Assembly: GCA_021775555.1 (NCBI GenBank)
Contig: JAJFHP010000040.1
Span: 18,769-82,768, forward strand
DNA: 64,000 bases
From: Hyphomicrobiales bacterium
Lineage (GTDB): Bacteria; Pseudomonadota; Alphaproteobacteria; Rhizobiales; Methyloligellaceae
Direction of reading: 5' to 3'
Shown here: in pieces, positions 27,690 to 34,332 of the stretch
How positions within the stretch are numbered: the stretch's first letter is position 1
Layout: the number at the start of each line of letters is the position of its first letter
The notes under the pieces: model-generated
Databases searched by the model: none
The model's input: the letters and a program-made list of their open reading frames with translations, nothing else
What the model was told of the DNA's origin: nothing
Made by a program: the position numbers and the translations under genes

Positions 27690-29048
27690 ATGTTGAATGT
27701 AACGAAACAGACCGCGAGCGCGGTCCTAAAAGGAGTGACCATGACAGCCCTGCTGTCTGGTGTGCTCGCCACTACCGCCTATGCCGAGGACGCCAAAATC
27801 AAGTCGGCCTCATTCTCGATCCAGCCGATCTATCAGGCAGACGAGATCGTCGTCACATCGAGCGATGGCAAAAAATGGGACAAAATTGACTCTAAAGCCC
27901 TGCAACTGTCTGCCACCATGAAGGTGGATACAAAACACCCGGGTTACGTAGATCGTATTGGTGTGTTTTTGGGTGCATGCAACAACACGCAATGCGTCAA
28001 CAGGCCAAAAATGTTCAGCGAAACCATCAATACGCGCGATGTAAGCCTGAACAGGAAAATAACATTCGCCGGCAGCAAGTTCCCGGTCTCTACCACCGGC
28101 ATCGCGCTTCCCAGCTACGGGGATGAGATCCTGAAAGGGTGCAACTCGAAATTAACGTCCGATGGCGCGACAAAATCCCATTCATTTTCAAAACTCATGA
28201 CCGCCTCCTTTTCAGCAAACACGAGAAAGAAGAGCGGCCAACTCCCCATTACAGAAGTGTCAGAGCCTGGCGAGTATCCGGAATTTGGCGGCGGTGATGT
28301 CACCCGGCAGGACCAGTTTGCCGTGAAGATCACCTGCAAGCCATACGTGGCGCCGCCGATGGTGCTGAAACATACAAATTTTTGGGTGGGTATAGCTCAT
28401 CCAAAAGCGTGCCCCAGAAAGGCTTCGGTTTCGGCCGAATTTTTTACTGATAAGGCGGGAAAAATTGAGTTCATGTTTGTCCGCAATGATGGCGCCAATC
28501 AGAAGATAACGGTTAATGCCACAAAACAAAATGGAGAATTCAGAGCCTTCTGGAGCAAGGAATACCTCTTCTCCAAATCAGTGGACCGCAAATATATGAT
28601 CTCCACTTTCGGCCATAAATACAGCTCCGAATGGAAGCCAATGGTCATCAAATGTGGTGTTCAGAACGACGCGCCGGGTGCAGGTGGCAAGACGGATGTC
28701 CCGAACCCGACCCATGGCAATCCGAACGATCGGCCCCAGGTCATCGTGACGCCGAAGCCGCCGAAGCGACCCGTCAAGCCCGGCATCAAGGTTGCCCCCT
28801 TGCCGAAAGTCGTCTGTATCGGCGGCAAGATCTCCAAGAACAGCTGCTTCTGCCCGGCCAGGACGAAGAAGATGAAATTTGGGTCCAATAAATATCGTTG
28901 CCTGAACAGCGTCGTGAAGCCGAAATTACCACCCAAGCGGGTTGCACCGAAGCGGATTGCACCGAAGGCCCAAATCAAGCGGGTCGCGCCCACCAGGGCA
29001 AGAGTTCTGATTGGTAAGAAGCGCAGGTCTTCAGCGCTTGCTCGATAA
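27690..29048 (+). CDS. Secreted protein with Cys-rich module and basic tail, putative sigma-regulon member
   Basis: I do not recognise the main domain of this 452-residue protein. It starts at ATG 27690 after GGAGAAAG and has a signal peptide ending in ATTAYA. The mature part is beta-rich with paired cysteines (GACNNTQCVN; CGVQND). A short module near residue 390 has spaced cysteines (VVCIGGKISKNSCFCPARTK), a pattern common at the end of alphaproteobacterial surface proteins. The last 45 residues are basic and Pro-rich with repeats (KRVAPKRIAPKAQIKRVAP). It has its own copy of the putative ECF promoter, so it is probably co-regulated with the upstream peptidase, which could process it. Confidence 0.82.
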   Translation: MLNVTKQTASAVLKGVTMTALLSGVLATTAYAEDAKIKSASFSIQPIYQADEIVVTSSDGKKWDKIDSKALQLSATMKVDTKHPGYVDRIGVFLGACNNTQCVNRPKMFSETINTRDVSLNRKITFAGSKFPVSTTGIALPSYGDEILKGCNSKLTSDGATKSHSFSKLMTASFSANTRKKSGQLPITEVSEPGEYPEFGGGDVTRQDQFAVKITCKPYVAPPMVLKHTNFWVGIAHPKACPRKASVSAEFFTDKAGKIEFMFVRNDGANQKITVNATKQNGEFRAFWSKEYLFSKSVDRKYMISTFGHKYSSEWKPMVIKCGVQNDAPGAGGKTDVPNPTHGNPNDRPQVIVTPKPPKRPVKPGIKVAPLPKVVCIGGKISKNSCFCPARTKKMKFGSNKYRCLNSVVKPKLPPKRVAPKRIAPKAQIKRVAPTRARVLIGKKRRSSALAR

Positions 29049-29069
29049 AGCACATCTTCAAATACAAAA

Positions 29070-29094
29070 GGGGGCGTCGTAATCCGGCGCCCCC
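29070..29094. terminator. Bidirectional terminator hairpin
   Basis: GGGGGCGTCG (29070-29079) pairs with CGGCGCCCCC (29085-29094) in a 10-bp stem with one T-G pair; the loop is TAATC. It lies between the converging secreted-protein and kinase genes. A-rich sequence before it and T-rich sequence after it support use in both directions. Confidence 0.8.
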
Positions 29095-29119
29095 TCGTTA
29101 TTTGCGACAGCTGTTCCAG

Positions 29120-30208
29120 CTATTCTGATTCAGGCAATTCGAACCAGACAGTCGTTCCCGTACCGGGGCGAGCGTCGATATGCAATTCACTGCCGTGCTG
29201 CTGAAGCACGGTGCGACAGATATTCATATCCAGCTCGGTACCTGGATCATCGTCTGCGCCACCATGTTTGCCATCGGCATCGCCGTGCCAGACATTTGAT
29301 CCCAGACCCCTGTCAGCGACCGCGACCCTTATTGACCCTTCAACACGGGTGATGGTCACCGTCACCATTTCAGCAATAGGGGAATATTTGGCAGCGCTGG
29401 CCAGAAGGTTGGTTAGCACTTCATCAAGCCGTACCGGGTCTGCCTGAATCATGGCATTTCCCACGTCATTCTTGATCTCGAAGCGCACGTCATTTTTTGC
29501 GGCAAATCCCGTATTTACCAACGCCGCGTTGCTGACAAGAGCGACGATTTCAACCGGCATGATGCTGAAGGGAAGAACACCCAAAGACATCTTGTCTGCA
29601 TGCAGCGCCTCTTCGACGAGAGACTCGGCCTTTTCGGCATTCTCGTGCGCCGTCTTGATAATCGTTCTGGCCTTCTTGGGTATGGGTCGGATGGTCTCTC
29701 CCATAAGAAGCTCGAGCAGACCCTTGATCGCCGTCAATGGATTGCGGACACCATGCAGCACACGAATTCCGAAGCTCGGCACCCCAATGGGTTCGCGATT
29801 TTCATCGCGCATTGCCTGCCCCGAACGCCGGCGTAAACCGGCCAGGGATTGCAGCTTGGAAAAGAACCCGGCCGCAGACGTCTCTCTCGGCCGGGTGGGC
29901 TTGTCGCGTTCAAAGTCCTCCAGTTCGGCAGCGCTGAGGAACTGCACACCGGCCACTTTCGAGTTGCGCCAGATAATCTTGCCGCTCATCGGCTTGTCGA
30001 AGCCTTCAGGCGTAATTTCAATGATACGCGGTAAATCCTGGATGTAGCTGGTTGCGATCCGGCAGCCGCCCTTGGAGATATCCCGGATCATGCATTTCAG
30101 ATCGACGATATCTTCCCGGTCCGAAACAAAAGCGTGCATCATCGCTTTTTTTCGCGGCTCACTTCGCCTTTCGTAAGGCTGCTCTTGTATCTGTTCGCTA
30201 GACTGCAT
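29120..30208 (-). CDS. PilZ domain-histidine kinase fusion
   Basis: The 362-residue soluble protein starts with a PilZ domain (about residues 10-100) holding both cyclic-di-GMP motifs, RRSEPRK and DISKGG. A histidine kinase-like dimerization region follows with an H-box (VLHGVRNPLTAIKG, His152). The ATPase part has an N-box (LDEVLTNLLASAAKYSP) and a G1-like motif (VADRGLGSN). There is no membrane segment. The combination suggests a phosphotransfer protein tuned by cyclic-di-GMP. It has no neighbouring response regulator. The start ATG 30208 is preceded by a GGGGGAG tract. Confidence 0.85.
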   Translation of the reverse strand: MQSSEQIQEQPYERRSEPRKKAMMHAFVSDREDIVDLKCMIRDISKGGCRIATSYIQDLPRIIEITPEGFDKPMSGKIIWRNSKVAGVQFLSAAELEDFERDKPTRPRETSAAGFFSKLQSLAGLRRRSGQAMRDENREPIGVPSFGIRVLHGVRNPLTAIKGLLELLMGETIRPIPKKARTIIKTAHENAEKAESLVEEALHADKMSLGVLPFSIMPVEIVALVSNAALVNTGFAAKNDVRFEIKNDVGNAMIQADPVRLDEVLTNLLASAAKYSPIAEMVTVTITRVEGSIRVAVADRGLGSNVWHGDADGKHGGADDDPGTELDMNICRTVLQQHGSELHIDARPGTGTTVWFELPESE

Positions 30209-30281
30209 CACTCCCCCCAGGCAGGTGTAGAGCGCACAAAATACGCGGCAGAGTTGAATTAAGGTTTAATCCGCAACCAAT

Positions 30282-30659
30282 TTATTTTTCAGATTCATCA
30301 TAATACGCGGCCTCAAGCCTGACCGGCTGGCCATGGGGCGTATTCATATAGGCTTGCCGCCAATTCGAGACCCTTCTCTCCACCACATCAACTGTTAGTG
30401 GGCCCTTTTCCCGTAAAAGGCGTTCCACGGCCTTCACGACCGCCTCGTAATAGGTCCGGGTCGTATCTGCCGCTCCGCCCCCAAGCAGCCCGCGATGTTC
30501 CGAACCCAGCGTCCGTGACCACTCCGCTGGCGAAAAGACACCGCGCTCGGCCAGCGAAAAGGCGAGCCCAAGTGCCTCGGCCTGCCACAGCTCATCAAAT
30601 ACGGGCTCATTGTCATGCCGCACCAGCGGGGCAAACTGATCCGGATCAAGCTGGGTCAA
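30282..30659 (-). CDS. Nitrile hydratase accessory protein
   Basis: The 125-residue protein resembles the small accessory proteins that help load cobalt into nitrile hydratase alpha subunits. Matches are NEPVFDELWQAEALGLAFSL, RGVFSPAEWSRTLG and the C-terminal NTPHGQPVRLEAAYY. The proposed start is TTG 30659, with GGAGAG six bases upstream, overlapping the end of the beta-subunit gene by 14 bases; an upstream ATG in frame would overlap it much further. It is the third gene of the operon, as in cobalt-type nitrile hydratase clusters where this protein acts as the self-subunit-swapping activator. Confidence 0.85.
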   Translation of the reverse strand: MTQLDPDQFAPLVRHDNEPVFDELWQAEALGLAFSLAERGVFSPAEWSRTLGSEHRGLLGGGAADTTRTYYEAVVKAVERLLREKGPLTVDVVERRVSNWRQAYMNTPHGQPVRLEAAYYDESEK

Positions 30660-31299
30660 GATAACTCTCCCAAAGATCGAGAAGGACAAGATGGGCGTGC
30701 CCTTCACCGGGCCAGATGTCAGATGCCTTGAAGGCCACCGTGTAGAGCGGCTCTGCCCGCTCGAGACCTGTAGCAGAATCATCGGGAAAAATGAATGTCC
30801 CTCTCACATGAGCAATCTCGCCGATATGCCCGCGAATATAGGATGGCAGTCGAGTGTGCCCGCCATGAGCATGGGATTTTGTCCGAACTTTGTCCTTCAC
30901 GCTGAAGGCGGGCGCGCCACCCGGGCGCTCAAACATCACCAATGCCTGCTTGCGCTCAGCAGACACGCTGGCAGGACCAGGTGGTGATCCCAACCTGGCC
31001 GGACCTGAAATGCTATGCCCGCTGGCGATTTCCTCGACGCTGGCAACATCTGAACCCACCATAAGTGCGGCATAGCTTTGCAGCCATTGATCGTAATAGG
31101 GCCGGGTGAGATAGACCGCCGGGTCAATCTGTTCGCGGGTGAAACGGAACTTGTCAATTGTCCAGCCTGGCGCCTTTGTCATGGCGCGGACGATACCGTA
31201 TGCACGGGCTTCCCAATCTGAATGAAACGCCTCTTCAGGCTCTTCCACATCAACCTTGCCAAAACCCTGCCTGCCACCCAGATCGTGAATGCCGTCCAT
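30646..31299 (-). CDS. nthB: Nitrile hydratase beta subunit
   Basis: This is the beta subunit of nitrile hydratase, which hydrates nitriles to amides in the cytoplasm. The 217-residue product starts at MDGIHDLGGRQGFGKV, the family N-terminus, one base after the alpha-subunit stop. Further family features are FHSDWEARAYGIVRAMT, YLTRPYYDQWLQSYAAL and the C-terminal SH3-like barrel (LPSYIRGHIGEIAHVRGTFI; YTVAFKASDIWPG). Order alpha-beta-accessory is that of cobalt-type enzymes. Confidence 0.95.
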   Translation of the reverse strand: MDGIHDLGGRQGFGKVDVEEPEEAFHSDWEARAYGIVRAMTKAPGWTIDKFRFTREQIDPAVYLTRPYYDQWLQSYAALMVGSDVASVEEIASGHSISGPARLGSPPGPASVSAERKQALVMFERPGGAPAFSVKDKVRTKSHAHGGHTRLPSYIRGHIGEIAHVRGTFIFPDDSATGLERAEPLYTVAFKASDIWPGEGHAHLVLLDLWESYLDPA

Positions 31300-31300
31300 G

Positions 31301-31948
31301 TCAGGCAGCTCCTTCATCTGGAGACAGAACACGCTGCGTCCCGATCATGGAATTGCGGGTCACAATCGAGGCCAATCTTTCCTCGTCCCAACCTTGCGTC
31401 CCTTCAGGACGTTCGGGCAGCACAAGGTAACGCAGCTCAGATGTGCTGTCCCAGACCAGCAGCTCGATATCTTCCGCCAGGGACATTCCGAACTCATCAA
31501 GCACGCCACGCGGATCACGCACTGCGCGTGAGCGGTAAGCCGCCATCTTGTACCAGTTAGGTGGCGGCCCAAGGATGGCATGCGGGTAGCAGGAGCAAAG
31601 CGTGCAGACGACCATGTTGTGAATATCGGGAGTGTTTTCGATTACCTTCAGATGTGCCACCGCCCACCCGGCATCATCGAGTTCCTTGACGGCTTCGGTA
31701 CCATTTTCCAGCAGCCGCGCCTTGAAGGCGTCATCGCACCAGGCTTTTGCAACAATCCGCGCGCCGCATTTGGGTCCTATTTTTTCACTGTAGGTCTCGA
31801 CCCACGCATCTACCGTGTCGGGATCAAGCATCCCCTTCTCGATCAGCAGGCTCTCCATCGCCTTGACCCTCAGGCCCGGCTCGGGCGGGAGGTGGGAATG
31901 AAGCTCGTGATGCACCTCCCCGGCACTTTTATGTTCATCGTCTGACAT
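31301..31948 (-). CDS. nthA: Nitrile hydratase alpha subunit, cobalt type
   Basis: The 215-residue alpha subunit carries the metal centre. The binding motif reads VCTLCSC; Thr after the first Cys is the mark of cobalt-type enzymes, whereas iron-type enzymes have Ser (VCSLCSC). The three cysteines ligate the metal, two of them oxidised in the mature protein. Other family matches are GPKCGARIVAKAWCDDAFK and YKMAAYRSRAVRDPRGVL. The operon diverges from a cobalt uptake/cobalamin cluster, which fits its cobalt demand. No amidase gene is next to it. Confidence 0.95.
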   Translation of the reverse strand: MSDDEHKSAGEVHHELHSHLPPEPGLRVKAMESLLIEKGMLDPDTVDAWVETYSEKIGPKCGARIVAKAWCDDAFKARLLENGTEAVKELDDAGWAVAHLKVIENTPDIHNMVVCTLCSCYPHAILGPPPNWYKMAAYRSRAVRDPRGVLDEFGMSLAEDIELLVWDSTSELRYLVLPERPEGTQGWDEERLASIVTRNSMIGTQRVLSPDEGAA

Positions 31949-32107
31949 GCACCTACCTTTAGGAAACGGTTTTCAAGCCTTCAAGACTAGCGGCTTTTCC
32001 AAAAGCAAGAAATACTCAAACGCTTTTGGTGACGCGCTCTTTTTGACTATGAGAATGTGAAAGTACACAATTGCAGTTGACCCGCATCCTCGGCAAATGC
32101 CACATTT

Positions 32108-32311
32108 GCACTTGGTGGTTCCCCTTTAGCGCGGATGCACAAAGGGGACGTTAAGAGGGAACACGGTGAGGCGTACCCATCAGGGACCAAAACCGTGGCT
32201 GCCCCCGCAACTGTAAGCGGCGAGAGTTCGTGCACAACGCCACTGGAGATTTGATTTCCGGGAAGGCGCGCGATACCCGAAGACCCGTGAGCCAGGAGAC
32301 CTGCCGCCAGC
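32108..32311 (+). ncRNA. Cobalamin (AdoCbl) riboswitch
   Basis: The core elements occur in order: AAGAGGGAACACGGTG (32153-32168), GCTGCCCCCGCAACTGTAAG (32198-32217), GCCACTGG (32239-32246) and GAGCCAGGAGACCTGCC (32289-32305), with pairing 5' and 3' arms around them. This is the B12-box riboswitch. On binding adenosylcobalamin it is expected to turn off the cbtB-cbtA-cobW-cobN-cobO transcript. The ATG of cbtB lies about 57 bases after the end of the aptamer. Confidence 0.93.
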
Positions 32312-32335
32312 GGATGAAGCAATGATGCTTCATCC
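32312..32335 (+). promoter_or_regulatory. Riboswitch expression-platform hairpin
   Basis: GGATGAAGCA and TGCTTCATCC form a perfect 10-bp stem with loop ATGA directly after the aptamer. It lacks a T run, so it may act on translation or through Rho rather than as a simple terminator. A 12-base palindrome (GGTTCATGAACC, 32339-32350) follows, just before the ribosome-binding site GGGAGG. Confidence 0.6.
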
Positions 32336-32368
32336 TGTGGTTCATGAACCAACACGGGAGGTGTCGAA

Positions 32369-32551
32369 ATGCATACCAATTCTTCAAATATTTCCATTGC
32401 CGGTTTGAGCGCACAGGAGCGCATTACGACCGGGGTGATCGCAGCGCTGCTGGGAACGTTCATGCTGTACGGAGTTGCATTCGCGCATTCCGACATCCTG
32501 CACAACGCGGCGCACGATACCCGGCACGCTATCACCGTCCCCTGTCACTAG
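32369..32551 (+). CDS. cbtB: Cobalt transporter subunit CbtB
   Basis: The 60-residue CbtB has one membrane helix (GVIAALLGTFMLYGVAFA) and a histidine-containing C-terminus (HSDILHNAAHDTRHAITVPC) typical of the family. CbtB and CbtA are predicted to form a cobalt importer found mainly under B12 riboswitch control in proteobacteria. The ATG is preceded by GGGAGGTG. It is the first gene after the riboswitch and cbtA follows after 12 bases. Confidence 0.92.
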   Translation: MHTNSSNISIAGLSAQERITTGVIAALLGTFMLYGVAFAHSDILHNAAHDTRHAITVPCH

Positions 32552-32563
32552 GGGGGCCTCATC

Positions 32564-33274
32564 ATGATATCGCGGGTATTACTCGCCGCCATCATCGCAG
32601 GGATGATCGCGGGAGCCGTTGCTGCGAGCGTTCAGATCTGGCGGGTGACGCCATTGATCCTCGCAGCCGAGGTTTATGAAGCTCAACCAGACGCCGGTTC
32701 AGCGCATTCACATGGCCAAGCGGAACAGGGCGCGCAAACGCACGAACATGCCGCTGAAACCTGGGCACCGGAAGACGGGTTTGAGCGCACGGCCTACACG
32801 CTGCTCTCAAGCCTCATCATGGGCGTTGCATTTGCACTTATTCTGTCGGCTGCCGTGATGTTTTCCGGACGCAACATTACCGCGCAAAATGGCTTCATAT
32901 GGGGGATTTTGGGATTCCTGGTCTTCAATCTTGCACCTACGGCAGGCTTGTCACCGGAACTGCCCGGAATGCCGGCTGCTGATCTTATCGCGCGCCAGAC
33001 ATGGTGGTGGGGAACGGCCATAGCCACGGCCGGCGGAATCGCCTTGATCGTGCTGACAAAGCCTCTGGCCTTGAAAGCGCTTGGGGCAGGTCTCATCGCG
33101 CTGCCACATATCATTGGTGCGCCTCACCCTGAATCCGATGAGAGCGCAGTACCCGCATCACTCGCCGCAGACTTTGCCGCCAATTCACTTGCCATGATGG
33201 CACTGTTTTGGATTGTCCTCGGCGTCTCACTGGGTTGGGCCATGAACCGGTCGCAAATACCGGCGGAGAGCTAG
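32564..33274 (+). CDS. cbtA: Cobalt transporter subunit CbtA
   Basis: The 236-residue inner-membrane protein has about five to six hydrophobic segments and the family start SRVLLAAIIAGMIAGAVAAS. A His-rich periplasmic loop follows the first helix (SAHSHGQAEQGAQTHEHAAE) and may capture cobalt. LAPTAGLSPELPGMPAADLI and RQTWWWGTAIATAGG are strong family matches. It is predicted to be the main channel of the CbtAB cobalt importer. cobW begins 4 bases after its stop. Confidence 0.92.
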   Translation: MISRVLLAAIIAGMIAGAVAASVQIWRVTPLILAAEVYEAQPDAGSAHSHGQAEQGAQTHEHAAETWAPEDGFERTAYTLLSSLIMGVAFALILSAAVMFSGRNITAQNGFIWGILGFLVFNLAPTAGLSPELPGMPAADLIARQTWWWGTAIATAGGIALIVLTKPLALKALGAGLIALPHIIGAPHPESDESAVPASLAADFAANSLAMMALFWIVLGVSLGWAMNRSQIPAES

Positions 33275-33278
33275 AGCC

Positions 33279-34322
33279 ATGACGAAAGACACACAGAAAA
33301 TCCCGGCCACTGTTGTCACCGGTTTCCTCGGCGCAGGTAAAACCACGCTCATTCGCAACCTGCTGGAGACCGCCAACGGCAAACGCATAGCCCTCATCAT
33401 CAATGAATTCGGCGATGTCGGTGTTGATGGCGAGGTGCTCAAGGGCTGCGGCCAGGAAATCTGCGGTGAGGACGATATCATCGAGCTTGCCAATGGCTGC
33501 ATCTGCTGCACGGTGGCCGATGACTTTATCCCCACCATGGCCAAGTTGCTGGACCGGACAAACCCGCCCGACCATATCGTCATTGAGACATCAGGCCTTG
33601 CGTTGCCGCAACCTCTGGTGAGGGCGTTCAACTGGCCGGAAATCAGGAGCCGCGTCACTGTCGATGGCGTGATCACCGTGGTCGACAGCGCCGCGGTGGC
33701 CGAGGGACGCTTCGCCCATGACGAACAGGCCGTGCAGGCCCAACGCGAAGCCGATGAAGCGCTGGATCATGACAGCCCGCTTGAAGAGCTTTTCGAGGAT
33801 CAGCTCGCCTGCGCCGACATGATCCTGATGAGCAAGGTGGACCTTCTTGAAGAAGATGAACTGGACAAGGTTGAGACTTGGCTCAGGGATGCAGCACGAT
33901 CCGGGGTTTCCTTCCTGCGTGTGAAGAATGGTGATGTGCCGTCAGACATCTTGTTGGGTCTTTCAGCATCCGCCGAGGAAGATATGGATGCTCGCAAGTC
34001 CCATCACGAGAGCCATGGCGAAGAAGATCACGACCATGATGACTTCGAAAGTTTCGTTATCTCGCCCGGCTCCATTGGACAGCGCAATGTGTTCCTCAAG
34101 GGACTCGAGATCCTGATTGCGGAACACAACATTCTGCGACTCAAGGGCTTCGTCCATATCGAGCAGGCAGATGCGCGACTTGTTATTCAGGCGGTCGGCC
34201 CTCGTATCGAGAGTTATTTCGACCGGCCCTGGGGAAAGAAAGAGAAGCGTCACTCTTCCCTCGTGATCATTGGTGAAAAAGGCCTCAACGAAGCTTCGAT
34301 CCGAACGTCACTTGAAGGCTAG
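33279..34322 (+). CDS. cobW: CobW, G3E GTPase metallochaperone
   Basis: The 347-residue CobW is a GTP-dependent metal chaperone thought to deliver cobalt for corrin synthesis. Walker A is VTGFLGAGKTTL, the metal site is the CxCC motif in ANGCICCTV, and a His/Asp-rich insert (SHHESHGEEDHDHDD) lies near residue 245. The C-terminal CobW domain follows (SIGQRNVFLKGLEILIAEHN). It stands directly before cobN, the usual place. Confidence 0.95.
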   Translation: MTKDTQKIPATVVTGFLGAGKTTLIRNLLETANGKRIALIINEFGDVGVDGEVLKGCGQEICGEDDIIELANGCICCTVADDFIPTMAKLLDRTNPPDHIVIETSGLALPQPLVRAFNWPEIRSRVTVDGVITVVDSAAVAEGRFAHDEQAVQAQREADEALDHDSPLEELFEDQLACADMILMSKVDLLEEDELDKVETWLRDAARSGVSFLRVKNGDVPSDILLGLSASAEEDMDARKSHHESHGEEDHDHDDFESFVISPGSIGQRNVFLKGLEILIAEHNILRLKGFVHIEQADARLVIQAVGPRIESYFDRPWGKKEKRHSSLVIIGEKGLNEASIRTSLEG

Positions 34323-34332
34323 GACCTGATCC

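Larger units (their letters stand above)
31949..32368. other. Divergent regulatory region between nthA and cbtB
   Basis: The 420 bases between the divergent nitrile hydratase and cobalt-transport genes hold no protein gene. About half is the cobalamin riboswitch listed separately, followed by a hairpin and a palindrome. The part next to nthA (31949-32107) shows no element I can name, but must hold both promoters. Confidence 0.7.

Noticed and set aside
31301..31948. Iron-type nitrile hydratase or thiocyanate hydrolase
   Set aside because: The metal motif is VCTLCSC, the cobalt type. The alpha and beta genes are separate and in nitrile hydratase order, followed by the accessory gene. Thiocyanate hydrolase has three subunits in another arrangement.
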